From Methylotenera sp. (GTDB taxonomy: Bacteria > Pseudomonadota > Gammaproteobacteria > Burkholderiales > Methylophilaceae), in the NCBI RefSeq assembly GCF_029945535.1, contig NZ_JAQSCU010000013.1, positions 373,522 to 437,521 on the forward strand: a DNA stretch of 64,000 bases, read 5' to 3'. Numbering within the stretch: the first letter of the stretch is position 1; every line of letters begins with the position of its first letter. The position numbers and the translations under genes are program-made. The notes under the pieces are model-generated. The model had not been told where the DNA came from and did no database searches. It worked only from the letters and a program-made list of their open reading frames with translations. Below are positions 37,904 to 46,910 of the stretch, piece by piece.

Positions 37904-38527
37904 TTACTTAGCTTTTGCTTTCGCATCAGCTGCTTTTTTCTCAGCTTCAGCTTTTTTAGCTGCTTTCTTTTCATCTGCGGCTGCTTTTTTAGCGGCTTTT
38001 TCGTCAGCTTTAGCTTTTTTAGCAGCTTCTGCTTTAGCTTCTTTTGCTGCTTTAGCATCATCAGCTTTTGCTTTTTTTGCAACTTCTTTATCATCTGCTT
38101 TAACTGGTTTCTCAGCTTTATCTGCTTTCTTAGTCGCTGCTTTATCTTCTACTTTAACTGTCGCTGCTGGAGTCGCTTTTTCTGCTTCTTTCGCAGGTTT
38201 TGATTCTTTCACGGGTTTTGCTTCTTTAGCTGGAGCAGCTTTTGTGTCAGCTGGTTTTGCAACAGCAGTAGTTGCGCCGCTCACAGAAACTTCTTTTCGC
38301 ACATTTTGTAATGTAACAGGACCTACGCCATCAACTTTTTCAAGTTCATCAACAGATTTGAAGCCACCATTTTTTTTGCGGTAATCAATAATCGCTTGGG
38401 CTTTTACTGGGCCAATGCCATCTAGGCTTTCAAGTTCAGCTTGAGTGGCTGTGTTAATATTTACGCCAGCTATCGCACTAAGGCTAAAGCTTAAAAAGGT
38501 AACTAATGCTAATAACATTTTTTTCAT
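37904..38527 (-). CDS. ComEA-like helix-hairpin-helix DNA-binding protein with long Lys/Ala-rich tail
   Basis: The 207-residue protein has a signal peptide (cleavage after SAIA, residue 20), then a ComEA helix-hairpin-helix module (NINTATQAELESLDGIGPVKAQAIIDYRKKNG... VDGVGP, residues 23-82). ComEA binds incoming DNA in the periplasm during natural transformation. The remaining ~120 residues are almost only Lys, Ala, Glu and Asp, resembling TolA linkers or histone-H1 tails. Simple ComEA proteins are about 80-110 residues. A GGAGAA site precedes the ATG. It could be a periplasmic DNA-compacting or peptidoglycan-spanning version. Confidence 0.85.
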   Translation of the reverse strand: MKKMLLALVTFLSFSLSAIAGVNINTATQAELESLDGIGPVKAQAIIDYRKKNGGFKSVDELEKVDGVGPVTLQNVRKEVSVSGATTAVAKPADTKAAPAKEAKPVKESKPAKEAEKATPAATVKVEDKAATKKADKAEKPVKADDKEVAKKAKADDAKAAKEAKAEAAKKAKADEKAAKKAAADEKKAAKKAEAEKKAADAKAKAK

Positions 38528-38689
38528 TTTTGATTCTCCAAGGTTTGAAAAGCACGGTTTAAAACTAATAGTAAAAAGTATTACTCAAAAAAAATTGAAT
38601 TACTTGGTCAATCATAACTTAAAAGCTATCAATGATACAAATAGTTACAAGATGAAATATATCATGCCACAGTGATGCTTACGCCAAGC

Positions 38690-39394
38690 TTACAAAGCCA
38701 AGCTACATTCTTGATGAATCGCTTCTAACGCTTTGCGAGGGTTTTCAGCCTTAGTAATCGGGCGACCTATAACTAAATAGCTAGATCCATTCTTTAGCGC
38801 ATCTGCAGGCGTAACAACGCGTGATTGGTCATCTTGGTTGACATTAACTGGACGGATACCAGGGGTTACTAGGCAGAATTTAACACCTAACTTGGCACGT
38901 AACATTGGCGCCTCTAGCGCAGAGCAAACAACGCCATCTAAACCAGCTTGCTGAGTTAATGTTGCTAGATTCATGACATGCGTAGCTAAGTCAGTTTGAA
39001 TACCGACTTGATTTAAGCTGGCTTGGTTCATGCTAGTCAGTACAGTAACCGCTATTAGTAGGGGTTTGGACTCAGTTTGTTGAACAGCTTGCTGAGCGGC
39101 CTGCATCATTTCTAGCCCGCCACTGGCATGCACATTGAGCATCCATACGCCTAAATTACTAGCCGCAGTACATGCTTTAGCTACTGTATTAGGAATATCA
39201 TGAAATTTTAGGTCTAAAAAAACTCCAAAATTCGAACGTGTTAGTTGCTCAACAAATTGCGGACCCGCCGCAGTAAATAACTCTTTACCGACTTTTAATC
39301 GGCAAAGTGATGCATCTAACTGTTCGACTAGTTTTAGTGCGCTAGCAGCGTCTTGATAGTCAAGCGCAACGATAATTTTAGGGTCGTTATTCAT
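38690..39394 (-). CDS. pyrF: Orotidine 5'-phosphate decarboxylase
   Basis: The 234-residue TIM-barrel enzyme has ALDYQDA, the LKVGKELF Lys and the catalytic [11 protein letters not shown] motif, with the phosphate-binding VTPGIRP and VIGRPIT loops. It makes UMP in pyrimidine synthesis. It lies 14 bp after lapB on the same strand, the common lapB-pyrF order. Confidence 0.96.
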   Translation of the reverse strand: MNNDPKIIVALDYQDAASALKLVEQLDASLCRLKVGKELFTAAGPQFVEQLTRSNFGVFLDLKFHDIPNTVAKACTAASNLGVWMLNVHASGGLEMMQAAQQAVQQTESKPLLIAVTVLTSMNQASLNQVGIQTDLATHVMNLATLTQQAGLDGVVCSALEAPMLRAKLGVKFCLVTPGIRPVNVNQDDQSRVVTPADALKNGSSYLVIGRPITKAENPRKALEAIHQECSLAL

Positions 39395-39408
39395 GGGTCA
39401 GTTTTGCA

Positions 39409-40590
39409 TTAAATGGTGGTTGGTTCTGCTGGAAGTGCTTCCCATGCATTGCATGCTGGGCATTGCCAGTGGTGATATTTAGCTTTAAAGCCGCATTGCA
39501 CGCAATGATAAGCTGTTTTGTTACCTATGGCATGGCGCACAGTTTGCTGCATGAGCTGAATATCGTTAAATGTAGTATTTTCTGAATTGTTGTTATGCTG
39601 CTTTAGGGCAATGGTTCTAGCTTGCAATAGTTGATCTAGCACGCTTAAGCTAGGCATTTTAATTAACTCGGTGCGTGCAAGTATGGCTGCGCTTTCAGGC
39701 CCTTTTTCAGCTAAAGTAGCTTCGTACAACACATTAATCAGTGAAGCTAATTTATAGTTTTGCAAGTAGGTTTGCAGCAGTGCTAAGCCATCGGCGGTTT
39801 GATTAAGCGCGCGATAGCTACTCAGTAATTTAGGGGCAATTAAGCCTAAATATTCTGGTTGCTGAAATTCGATTCTACGCCATGTTGAAATCGCTTCTTT
39901 ATGTGCATCGGCTTCAGCTTCCATATCGCCTAATAATACATTTGCTCGCACACAGTTTTTATTCGCATTCAGCGCTTGTTCTAATTCAAATCTGGCGGTA
40001 TGCAAGTCATTTGCTAATTTGGATTTAACCGCCATTTCGCAGTAATAATGAGCGACCTCAACGCGGAATGGTACGCCAGATAAGCGTTCTAGCTCAGTTG
40101 CGGCTTTGATCGCGCGTTCCCATTCGCGTTCTCTCACATAAATTTCTAGTAAAGCACGTAGAGCAGGTTGGCGGTATCTGTCATCATCAAGTGATTCAAA
40201 AAGCTCTTCCGCACGGTCCAGTAAGCCAGCTTTTAAGTAATCTTGGGCAAGCTCAGCAGTAACGGCTAATTTCTGTTGAGGTTCTAGATCCTTTTTATCT
40301 AACAAGCTTAAATGCAAGTGAATTGCACGGTCGACTTCACCGCGTTTCCTAAACAGGCTTCCTAAGGCAAAGTGCAGCTCTAATGAGTCTGTGTTGGCTT
40401 GTACAGCCTCAGAAAAAGCTTCAATAGCTTTATCGTGTTGATTGGTAATAAGAAAATTTAAGCCTTTAAAGTAGGCGGCAGGTAACGCGGTAGATTCAGC
40501 AAGTAGTTGTTTCAAGTCTACGCGAGCGGCTAGCCAACCTAAGCTAAAAAACAGGGGAAGTGCTAATAACCACCAAAATTCAAATTCCAT
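39409..40590 (-). CDS. lapB: LapB (YciM) lipopolysaccharide assembly regulator
   Basis: The 393-residue protein has an N-terminal membrane anchor (FWWLLALPLFFSLGWLAAR), about nine TPR repeats and a C-terminal rubredoxin-type zinc knuckle (CVQCGFKAKYHHWQCPAC). LapB controls LpxC degradation by FtsH and so LPS synthesis. Its usual partner gene lapA is missing upstream: the 246 bp between lapB and ihfB hold a terminator instead. It therefore needs its own promoter, with pyrF downstream in the same unit. Confidence 0.92.
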   Translation of the reverse strand: MEFEFWWLLALPLFFSLGWLAARVDLKQLLAESTALPAAYFKGLNFLITNQHDKAIEAFSEAVQANTDSLELHFALGSLFRKRGEVDRAIHLHLSLLDKKDLEPQQKLAVTAELAQDYLKAGLLDRAEELFESLDDDRYRQPALRALLEIYVREREWERAIKAATELERLSGVPFRVEVAHYYCEMAVKSKLANDLHTARFELEQALNANKNCVRANVLLGDMEAEADAHKEAISTWRRIEFQQPEYLGLIAPKLLSSYRALNQTADGLALLQTYLQNYKLASLINVLYEATLAEKGPESAAILARTELIKMPSLSVLDQLLQARTIALKQHNNNSENTTFNDIQLMQQTVRHAIGNKTAYHCVQCGFKAKYHHWQCPACNAWEALPAEPTTI

Positions 40591-40716
40591 GAGGTTTCGC
40601 TTTTACATGTACTTGGTTATATAAGTTGTTTGATTGATTCATGCTGCTTGCTTTGCCTAATGTTGCATAGGTGTAATTTTAGCTTAAATAGTTGAATATG
40701 GTTTGCTTTAACTCAA

Positions 40717-40730
40717 GCCTGTTTACAGGC
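40717..40730. repeat. Short inverted repeat upstream of lapB
   Basis: GCCTGT (40717-40722) and ACAGGC (40725-40730) flank TT, about 130 bp upstream of the lapB start. It could be an operator or a minor hairpin; no function is assigned. Confidence 0.3.
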
Positions 40731-40752
40731 AGGCAGTAAATTGATGGACAAT

Positions 40753-40781
40753 AAAAACGGCAGCTAAAGGCTGCCGTTTTT
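40753..40781. terminator. Rho-independent terminator after ihfB
   Basis: Perfect 12-bp arms AAAAACGGCAGC (40753-40764) and GCTGCCGTTTTT (40770-40781) with a 5-base loop; symmetrical A/T tracts make it bidirectional. It ends the rpsA-ihfB transcript and separates lapB from it. Confidence 0.9.
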
Positions 40782-40836
40782 ATTTAAACACTAATACTTT
40801 AAACTAGAAGTTAATTCAGATACTTAAGCTAGGTGT

Positions 40837-41118
40837 TTAACCTAAGTCCACACGTTCACGTAACTCTTTACCAGCCTTAAAGTGAGGTACGTGTTTTTCA
40901 GGTACTTGCACTTTGCTGCCGGTTTTAGGATTACGACCTAAACGTGGTGGACGATAATTTAAGCTAAAGCTACCAAAGCCACGTATCTCGATGCGCTCGC
41001 CAGTAGCGAGGTTATCGGACATTGCATCTAAAATCGCCTTCACTGAGAGTTCCGCATCTTTAACTACTAACTGCGGAAAACGCTCAGCAAGCAAGGTGAT
41101 TAGTTCAGATTTAGTCAT
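40837..41118 (-). CDS. ihfB: Integration host factor beta subunit
   Basis: The 93-residue HU/IHF-fold protein has the arm motif [14 protein letters not shown] with the intercalating Pro and the [18 protein letters not shown] signature of IhfB. With IhfA it bends DNA at specific sites. It follows rpsA by 31 bp, the conserved rpsA-ihfB order, and is closed by the terminator at 40753. Confidence 0.96.
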   Translation of the reverse strand: MTKSELITLLAERFPQLVVKDAELSVKAILDAMSDNLATGERIEIRGFGSFSLNYRPPRLGRNPKTGSKVQVPEKHVPHFKAGKELRERVDLG

Positions 41119-41149
41119 GCTTTATGTGCCTTTATCTTAACTATTTAGT

Positions 41150-42658
41150 TTATTTCTTGCTGTCTAATTTAGCTTTTAATAAAGCACCAAGGTTGGTTGT
41201 ACCAGCAGAAGCTGCGTCATTTGGTACTTGTGGTGCAGCATCTTTAGCTTTAGGTTTAGCTTTAGGTTTAGCATCTGTTTTTTCTTCAGTTGAAGCAGTA
41301 GCGCCTGAAGGATCAGCAGAAAGTTGTTTAACACCTAATGAAATACGCTCTTTTTCTACATCGATTGCTAAGATAACTGCTTGTAACTCGTCACCTTTTT
41401 TGAAGTTGCGGATAGCTTCTTCGCCAGTTTGTGACCATGATAGGTCTGACAAGTGAACTAAACCATCGATACCGCCTGGCAAGCCAATGAACACGCCAAA
41501 GTCAGTGATAGATTTGATTTGACCTGAAACGATATCACCTTTGTGATGCGTTGCAGAGAAATCATCCCATGGGTTAGCTTTACATTGTTTCATACCCAAT
41601 GATAGACGACGACGTGCTTCGTCAATTTCAAGAATCATCACTTCAACTTCGTCGCCTAATTGAGCGATTTTGCCTGGGTGAATATTTTTGTTAGTCCAAT
41701 CCATTTCTGAAACGTGAACTAAACCTTCGATACCTGGTTCGATTTCAACGAACGCACCGTAGTCAGTCAAGTTTGAAACTTTACCGAATAGACGCGTTGA
41801 AACTGGGTAACGACGAGTTAATGCAACCCATGGATCGTCGCCCAATTGTTTGATACCTAGTGAAACACGGTTTTTCTCTTGATCGAATTTCAAGATTTTT
41901 GCTTCAACTTCTTCACCTACTGTTAACACTTCAGATGGGTGTTTTACACGACGCCATGCTAAGTCAGTAATGTGTAGTAAGCCATCGATTCCGCCTAAAT
42001 CAACGAATGCACCGTAGTCTGTAATATTTTTAACGATACCTTTAACCACTGCGCCTTCAGCCAATGTACCCATTAAGGCATCACGGTCTGCACCAGCGCT
42101 AACTTCCATTACCGCACGACGAGAAACAACGATGTTGTTACGTTTACGATCGATTTTGATTACTTTTAGGTCACATTCTTTGTTTTCAAAAGGAGTAGTG
42201 TCTTTTACAGGACGTACATCAACCAATGAACCTGGCAAGAATGCCATAATGCCGTTTACAGAAACGCGTAAACCACCTTTAACTTTACCGCTTACGAAAC
42301 CTTTAATGATGCGGCCTTCGTTCATTGCGTCTTCTAAATCTAACCATGTTTCCATGCGTTTTGCTTTTTCGCGTGAAAGCAATGTTGAACCGAAACCATC
42401 TTCCAATTTTTCGATTAACACTTTTACGAAGTCACCAACTTGCACTTCGATTTCGCCTTGAGCGTTTTTGAATTCTTCAGCAGCGATAACGCTTTCTGAT
42501 TTTAGACCAGCATTAACAATCACGTGATCTTGGTCAACTGAGATAACCTCAGCTGTAATCACTTCACCAGAACGCATTTCTTGGTGAGCTAAGCTTTCTT
42601 CAAAAAGCGCAGCAAAAGATTCCATCGGTGAAGCAGTAGAGTTAGAAGTAGAAGCCAT
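41150..42658 (-). CDS. rpsA: Ribosomal protein S1 with five S1 domains
   Basis: The 502-residue protein has five recognisable S1/OB domains: [60 protein letters not shown] and [19 protein letters not shown]. coli S1 (557 residues) has six. After domain 5 here a Lys/Ala/Pro linker leads directly to a short conserved-looking end ([12 protein letters not shown]), so domain 6 is absent. Domains 1-2 (ribosome binding) and 3-5 (mRNA binding) remain, so translation initiation should be intact. cmk lies 188 bp upstream, as in most proteobacteria. Confidence 0.95.
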   Translation of the reverse strand: MASTSNSTASPMESFAALFEESLAHQEMRSGEVITAEVISVDQDHVIVNAGLKSESVIAAEEFKNAQGEIEVQVGDFVKVLIEKLEDGFGSTLLSREKAKRMETWLDLEDAMNEGRIIKGFVSGKVKGGLRVSVNGIMAFLPGSLVDVRPVKDTTPFENKECDLKVIKIDRKRNNIVVSRRAVMEVSAGADRDALMGTLAEGAVVKGIVKNITDYGAFVDLGGIDGLLHITDLAWRRVKHPSEVLTVGEEVEAKILKFDQEKNRVSLGIKQLGDDPWVALTRRYPVSTRLFGKVSNLTDYGAFVEIEPGIEGLVHVSEMDWTNKNIHPGKIAQLGDEVEVMILEIDEARRRLSLGMKQCKANPWDDFSATHHKGDIVSGQIKSITDFGVFIGLPGGIDGLVHLSDLSWSQTGEEAIRNFKKGDELQAVILAIDVEKERISLGVKQLSADPSGATASTEEKTDAKPKAKPKAKDAAPQVPNDAASAGTTNLGALLKAKLDSKK

Positions 42659-42773
42659 TAAATAAAATTACCTAAAAAATAATCCCACCTAGCAGTGGGG
42701 TGATTAAAAAACCTGCGAATCAATGTGAAACGCAGACGAAAAATTCTTTAAAATTGCAAAGAATAGAATTATA
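42659..42773 (-). promoter_or_regulatory. rpsA promoter and structured leader
   Basis: Read on minus: a TATAAT -10 hexamer at 42773-42768 without a good -35, predicting a leader of about 100 bases. The leader holds a hairpin (CTGCG/CGCAG, 42735-42731 with 42717-42713) followed by a T run (42711-42706), then a second hairpin CCCACT/GGTGGG (about 42699-42684), and a weak AGGTAA site 11 bases before the ATG. Weak ribosome site plus hairpins recalls the autoregulated E. coli rpsA leader; the T-run hairpin could also terminate cmk transcripts. Confidence 0.45.
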
Positions 42774-42846
42774 ACTAAAACATTGAAAAATAAAAGACTA
42801 TTCGCTAAATTTATTCGTAATTTCCTACTAAAAACCGTATAAAAAT

Positions 42847-43512
42847 TTAAGTATTTGGCAGAATTTGATATTTTTGCAAAATATAGTCCACTGCGTCCGA
42901 AATACCTACATTATCTGTTTCAAGTAAAATAGCATCGTCAGCCATGAGTAATGGAGCGCTAGCGCGGTTTTTATCTCTAGCGTCACGTTCTGTTAAGTCT
43001 TGTAAGATATTTTCATAATTGGCAGGTTGATTCTTGCCTAGTAGCTGTTTGTAACGGCGCAGGGCGCGAGTTTCAGTGCTGGCAGTGAGAAATACTTTTA
43101 ACACTGCCTCTGGGAATATCACGGTTCCCATGTCTCGACCATCCGCAACTAGGCCTGGCGCTTTACAAAAACTATGTTGCATGTCGACTAAAGCTGCACG
43201 TAATGGCGCATGTACCGCAACTTGCGAGGCGCCTTTACCCATTTCTTCAGTACGTATCTCGTTGGAAATATCTTGATTATTAAGTAACACTTGCTCATTG
43301 TTAAATTCTATCTTGAGTGTTTTAGCGCATGCGGTAACGGCTAAGGCGTCACTCCAGGCGATATTGCTTTGTTGTGCAGCAAAAGCAACGATGCGATATA
43401 ACGCACCAGAATCTAAGTAATGAAAGCCAAGCTTGGTCGCGACGAGTTGCGCTACGGTGCCTTTACCAGAGGCAGATGGACCATCGATAGCGATGACAGG
43501 GGAATGATTCAT
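42847..43512 (-). CDS. cmk: Cytidylate kinase
   Basis: The 221-residue P-loop NMP kinase has GPSASGKGT at residues 10-18, HYLDSGALYR, the VADGRDMGTVIFP motif and TERDARDKNR. It phosphorylates CMP and dCMP. It is encoded 14 bp after aroA and upstream of rpsA, the conserved aroA-cmk-rpsA order. Confidence 0.96.
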   Translation of the reverse strand: MNHSPVIAIDGPSASGKGTVAQLVATKLGFHYLDSGALYRIVAFAAQQSNIAWSDALAVTACAKTLKIEFNNEQVLLNNQDISNEIRTEEMGKGASQVAVHAPLRAALVDMQHSFCKAPGLVADGRDMGTVIFPEAVLKVFLTASTETRALRRYKQLLGKNQPANYENILQDLTERDARDKNRASAPLLMADDAILLETDNVGISDAVDYILQKYQILPNT

Positions 43513-43526
43513 TTATTTGGCTATAC

Positions 43527-44825
43527 TCATTTAACGATGCTCGCAAATTGCGCAAAGTAATCAGGGAATGTTTTATTCACGCATTTAGGGTCATTAATCG
43601 TAATCGGCACTCCGCCCAGCGATACAAGAGAGAAGCACATCGCCATGCGATGGTCATCATAAGTATCAATCACAGCATTTGGTGTTAGTTGAGCAGGTGG
43701 CGTGATTTTAATATAGTCAGCGCCTTCTTCTACAATCGCACCGACTTTACGTAGTTCAGTTGCCATCGCTGCGATACGGTCGGTTTCCTTTACGCGCCAA
43801 CTGGCGATGTTGCGTAGGGTTGTAGTGCCGTCCGCGAATAGAGCTAAGATGGCCAAGGTCATTGCAGCATCGGGAATGTGGTTGCAGTCTAAATCAATGG
43901 CCTTTAGTTTTGTTGGTGCTGAAATTGATATGTGGCCGATTTCGGCAACTTGTTTATTGAGGATTGCACCCATTTTCTCAATTTCGTAAACAAATTTTAT
44001 ATCACCTTGAATGCTATCTAGATCTACGCCATAAATCGTTACACTCGATCCATTCTTGGCTGCAATTGCGCCCGCTGCTAGAAAATAAGAAGCACTGGAA
44101 GCATCGCCCTCGACGAATACATCTTTGGGTGAATAGTATCTGCTATTGGCTGGGACGATAAATCGTTGATAGCTATCACATTTAACTTCTACGTTAAATT
44201 TTCTCATTAGGTTTAACGTGATATCAATGTAAGGTTTAGAAATTAAATCACCTACAACTTCGACTGTGGATTCCTTTCCTGTTAACGGTAACGCCATTAA
44301 CATTGCCGTTAGGAATTGGCTTGAGACATTGCCACGAATTTTAATGGGTTTGCTTACGTCAGGTATACATGGTGAAATTCTTAGCGGCGGAAAACCTTGA
44401 TTACCTAGGTATTCTATATCTGCGCCAATTTGTATAAGCGCATCCACTAAATCACCAATCGGGCGCTCGTGCATGCGTGGCACACCATGCAAATGATAAT
44501 GCCCTTTGGATAAAGCTAGGGCTGCCGTAAGTGGTCTAAATGCGGTTCCAGCATTGCCTAGAAATAAATCTGCATTTTTGTTGGGAAAGTTTCCATTACA
44601 TCCTTTTACATGTATGTGCGTATGGCTTTTTTCAGTCACAATACCCAAAATTCGTAAAGCATCTAACATTCGCTCGGTGTCATCTGACACTAAAAGTTCA
44701 TATATATCGGTATCATTTTCGGCTAAAGCCGCTAGTAATAAAGTGCGATTTGAAATGCTTTTTGAGCCTGGTAGCGTCATAGTGCCTTGAGCTTGATGGC
44801 TGGCGGGTAGGGTGATTTGTTCCAT
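43527..44825 (-). CDS. aroA: 5-enolpyruvylshikimate-3-phosphate synthase
   Basis: The protein (432 residues) has [16 protein letters not shown] (PEP and shikimate-phosphate site), [17 protein letters not shown] and the [10 protein letters not shown] motif. It makes EPSP in the shikimate pathway and is of the class I (glyphosate-sensitive) type judging by the [10 protein letters not shown] sequence. The frame opens further to 44906, but ATG 44825 is chosen because it starts with the conserved PAS...[10 protein letters not shown] block, gives the family length and leaves a 10-bp gap to tyrA rather than a 71-bp overlap. Confidence 0.95.
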   Translation of the reverse strand: MEQITLPASHQAQGTMTLPGSKSISNRTLLLAALAENDTDIYELLVSDDTERMLDALRILGIVTEKSHTHIHVKGCNGNFPNKNADLFLGNAGTAFRPLTAALALSKGHYHLHGVPRMHERPIGDLVDALIQIGADIEYLGNQGFPPLRISPCIPDVSKPIKIRGNVSSQFLTAMLMALPLTGKESTVEVVGDLISKPYIDITLNLMRKFNVEVKCDSYQRFIVPANSRYYSPKDVFVEGDASSASYFLAAGAIAAKNGSSVTIYGVDLDSIQGDIKFVYEIEKMGAILNKQVAEIGHISISAPTKLKAIDLDCNHIPDAAMTLAILALFADGTTTLRNIASWRVKETDRIAAMATELRKVGAIVEEGADYIKITPPAQLTPNAVIDTYDDHRMAMCFSLVSLGGVPITINDPKCVNKTFPDYFAQFASIVK

Positions 44826-44835
44826 ATTTATGTCT

Positions 44836-45708
44836 TTATTGTTTATTTTTTGCCCAAGCGTTTCGAGCTGTGCTTGCGCGGTCAAAGAGTGCTTGTAAGC
44901 CAGCACCGTCTTCGTTGGTGAGTAATTTTTTGAGTTGAGATAACTCGTTTTGATAAGCTTCTAATTCACTTAATAAAGCCGTTTTGTTAGCCAAGCTAAT
45001 GTCACGCCACATTTCGGGGTGACTGCCTGCGATTCGAGTGAAATCTCTAAATCCACTGGCGGCGAAGCTAAATAGCTGTGCGGCATTTGGTCGAGAGGCG
45101 ATGTCATCGACTAATGCAAACGCCAGTAAATGCGGTAAATGGCTTACTGCTGCAAAAATACCATCGTGCGTTTCAGCGGACATTTCACTTACATTAGCAC
45201 CGCAAGTGCGCCAAAATTCAGCGACTATGGCAATGGCATCATTATTAGTTTCTGAAGTGGGCGTTAAAACAACGTTTTTGCCTACATATAAATCAGCCAT
45301 AGCAGCGGTTACGCCACTCTTCTCTGCGCCAGCGATGGGGTGACCACCGACAAACTGATTAAATTGATCGCCTAATACTTCTTTTGCGCTCGCTAAAACA
45401 TCACTCTTTGTGCTGCCCGCATCAGTAATGACGGTGTTGCTGCTTAAATGCGGTTTTATGCTTTGTAAAATGCTGGCTGTTTGTGCGACTGGTGCGGCAA
45501 TCATTACCAAGTCAGCATCTTTAAGAGCTGCATGGATGTTGACTTCTTGTGTATCAGAAAACGCATCAATCACACTTAGATTTAGGGCTTCTTGCAGGCT
45601 TTCCTGACTGCGGCCAATGCCTGTAATATGTGTTGCGTTGGCTTTCTTAAGCGCCAACGCAAAAGAACCACCAATCAAACCCACACCAAAAATGACGATT
45701 TTTTTCAA
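44836..45708 (-). CDS. tyrA: Prephenate/arogenate dehydrogenase
   Basis: The 290-residue protein starts with the NAD(P) Rossmann motif [13 protein letters not shown] and has [13 protein letters not shown] and [11 protein letters not shown], typical of monofunctional TyrA without a chorismate mutase or ACT domain. It oxidises prephenate (or arogenate) toward tyrosine. It heads the tyrA-aroA-cmk-rpsA-ihfB series. Confidence 0.93.
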   Translation of the reverse strand: MKKIVIFGVGLIGGSFALALKKANATHITGIGRSQESLQEALNLSVIDAFSDTQEVNIHAALKDADLVMIAAPVAQTASILQSIKPHLSSNTVITDAGSTKSDVLASAKEVLGDQFNQFVGGHPIAGAEKSGVTAAMADLYVGKNVVLTPTSETNNDAIAIVAEFWRTCGANVSEMSAETHDGIFAAVSHLPHLLAFALVDDIASRPNAAQLFSFAASGFRDFTRIAGSHPEMWRDISLANKTALLSELEAYQNELSQLKKLLTNEDGAGLQALFDRASTARNAWAKNKQ

Positions 45709-45728
45709 AAGTTAAAAGTTTTCAGAAG

Positions 45729-45764
45729 AAATGCTGCAAGTTAAAAAACTGAATTGTAGCATTT
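45729..45764. terminator. Hairpin between the DCC gene and tyrA
   Basis: An 11-bp stem (45729-45739 with 45754-45764, one G-U pair) and 14-base loop. It lies just past the DCC gene stop on minus and before tyrA. The downstream minus-strand tract (CTTCTG) is a poor U-run, so efficient termination is uncertain. Confidence 0.45.
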
Positions 45765-45782
45765 TTGCTTACCGACAGTTAC

Positions 45783-46199
45783 TTAGCGTGAAGGTGCGCA
45801 GAACCGTAAAACACCATTTAATAAATATGGAAGCGGTGTTTTTGACAACCAATGACGATTGTCTGCAATCAGCGGGTAGGCGCGGCTAAGTATGGGCCTG
45901 AGTGTTTTACTTCCCCAAATTTTGGCAAGGCTGCTAAATCCACCAGCGCCATAAGCGGCTGCAAATACATCTACACCTTTAATCCAGTTGCCTGTAGCAT
46001 CTTGCGCGTGAATGCGCTCCATCATCGCCTCTTTGGTGGTGGGGCAAAACTCAGGTTCATTGAATGCTTGGTTTGAGCAATCGACTAAGATTAACTTGTT
46101 TTCAAAATCAGTTTCTTTAATTGTGTGCATTTCGCTGGCGCAAAGTGGGCACGAGGCATCGTAATAAATGGTGAGTGGAAATTTTATGCTTTGTGTCAT
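45783..46199 (-). CDS. DUF393/DCC-family putative thiol-disulfide oxidoreductase
   Basis: The 138-residue protein has the DCC-family start YYDASCPLCASEM with a CPLC redox-type motif at about residues 16-19, and an LVDCSNQAF strand. The family is thioredoxin-like and often sits with SDR/epimerase genes, as here. Substrate is unknown. It lies 36 bp downstream of the gbsR-type regulator on the same strand and is likely co-transcribed from that promoter. Confidence 0.85.
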   Translation of the reverse strand: MTQSIKFPLTIYYDASCPLCASEMHTIKETDFENKLILVDCSNQAFNEPEFCPTTKEAMMERIHAQDATGNWIKGVDVFAAAYGAGGFSSLAKIWGSKTLRPILSRAYPLIADNRHWLSKTPLPYLLNGVLRFCAPSR

Positions 46200-46235
46200 T
46201 TTGTCTTCCTTTATGCAATGTTTTATACGTTTTTT

Positions 46236-46802
46236 TTATACGCTGTTACCGCGTATTAACATCTGAATTTTTGCACCATATTTCATGATTTTTGTTAGCG
46301 TTTCAGGTTTAAGTTTAATCATTTCGTCGCCCCAAATTGATAATGTTTTCATTAGCTCCAACATATCTTGAACACGCTTTTTAGCTTCCAATTCATTGTT
46401 ATTAAATGTATTTTCTGACAAATAACGCTCTAAAAACTGTACGGTTGGATCAAACTCACGTGCTTTACGTTCTGTAATCACCGTGCGAAATAACTCCCAA
46501 ATATCGAGCGAGGTTTCAAAGTAATCTCGTCTATCGCCCATCATGTGAGTAATGCGAACCAAGTGCCAGTTTTGCAATTCCTTTAGGCTGTTACTTACGT
46601 TAGAGCGCGCTACTTGTAAGGTGTCGGCAATTTGTTCTGCATTCGCTGGTTTGCCAATAAAGTATAGAAATGCATGAATTTGTGACACTGTGCGGTTGAT
46701 TCCCCAGCGAGCGCCCATTTCACCCCAATGCAAAATAAATTGATTGCCCAGTTCACTTAACTGTATTTTTTCGTTTGATTCAATATTGGCTTCAGTGTTC
46801 AT
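46236..46802 (-). CDS. GbsR/MarR-family transcriptional regulator
   Basis: The protein (188 residues) is a winged-helix regulator of the GbsR subfamily: GEMGARWGINRTVSQIHAFLYF, then the recognition helix AEQIADTLQVARSNVSNSLKELQNWHLV. The frame extends to 46850, but ATG 46802 is chosen because AGAGGAGAT lies just before it. It probably represses itself and the divergent SDR gene through the 20-bp inverted repeat at 46853-46872, which overlaps both promoters. The inducer is unknown. Confidence 0.9.
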   Translation of the reverse strand: MNTEANIESNEKIQLSELGNQFILHWGEMGARWGINRTVSQIHAFLYFIGKPANAEQIADTLQVARSNVSNSLKELQNWHLVRITHMMGDRRDYFETSLDIWELFRTVITERKAREFDPTVQFLERYLSENTFNNNELEAKKRVQDMLELMKTLSIWGDEMIKLKPETLTKIMKYGAKIQMLIRGNSV

Positions 46803-46826
46803 TTTTATCTCCTCTAAAAATACTAT

Positions 46827-46855
46827 TTGACACAGTATCTCATTCGTCATATATT
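46827..46855 (+). promoter_or_regulatory. Sigma-70 promoter of the SDR gene
   Basis: TTGACA at 46827-46832 and TATATT at 46850-46855 are separated by 17 bp, a near-consensus promoter reading toward the SDR gene. The predicted transcription start lies inside the operator-like inverted repeat. Confidence 0.75.
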
Positions 46856-46863
46856 TCTGTCAA
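46834..46863 (-). promoter_or_regulatory. Sigma-70 promoter of the gbsR-type regulator
   Basis: On minus, TTGACA (46863-46858) and GATACT (46839-46834) are 18 bp apart. It overlaps the plus-strand promoter almost entirely, so RNA polymerase cannot occupy both at once. Confidence 0.65.
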
Positions 46864-46872
46864 TACAGAAAT
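46853..46872. promoter_or_regulatory. Perfect 20-bp inverted-repeat operator, gbsR / SDR
   Basis: ATTTCTGT (46853-46860), spacer CAAT, and ACAGAAAT (46865-46872) form a perfect dyad. It covers the -10 of the SDR promoter and the -35 of the regulator promoter, the expected place for a MarR-type dimer that represses both. Confidence 0.7.
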
Positions 46873-46910
46873 TAAAGAAATTATTGGTTTGTGTTTTATA
46901 AGGTGAAAAA

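Noticed and set aside
37881-38384. Open plus-strand frame of 167 codons, hydrophobic Ala/Phe/Ser-rich
   Set aside because: It is the antisense of the Lys/Ala repeat tail of comEA; the composition follows from that repeat.
41124-41456. Plus-strand open frame of 110 codons over the end of rpsA
   Set aside because: It is antisense to rpsA domain 5 and the linker and has no recognisable protein features.
44826-44906. Upstream start for aroA
   Set aside because: It would overlap tyrA by 71 bp and add 27 residues not typical of EPSP synthase.
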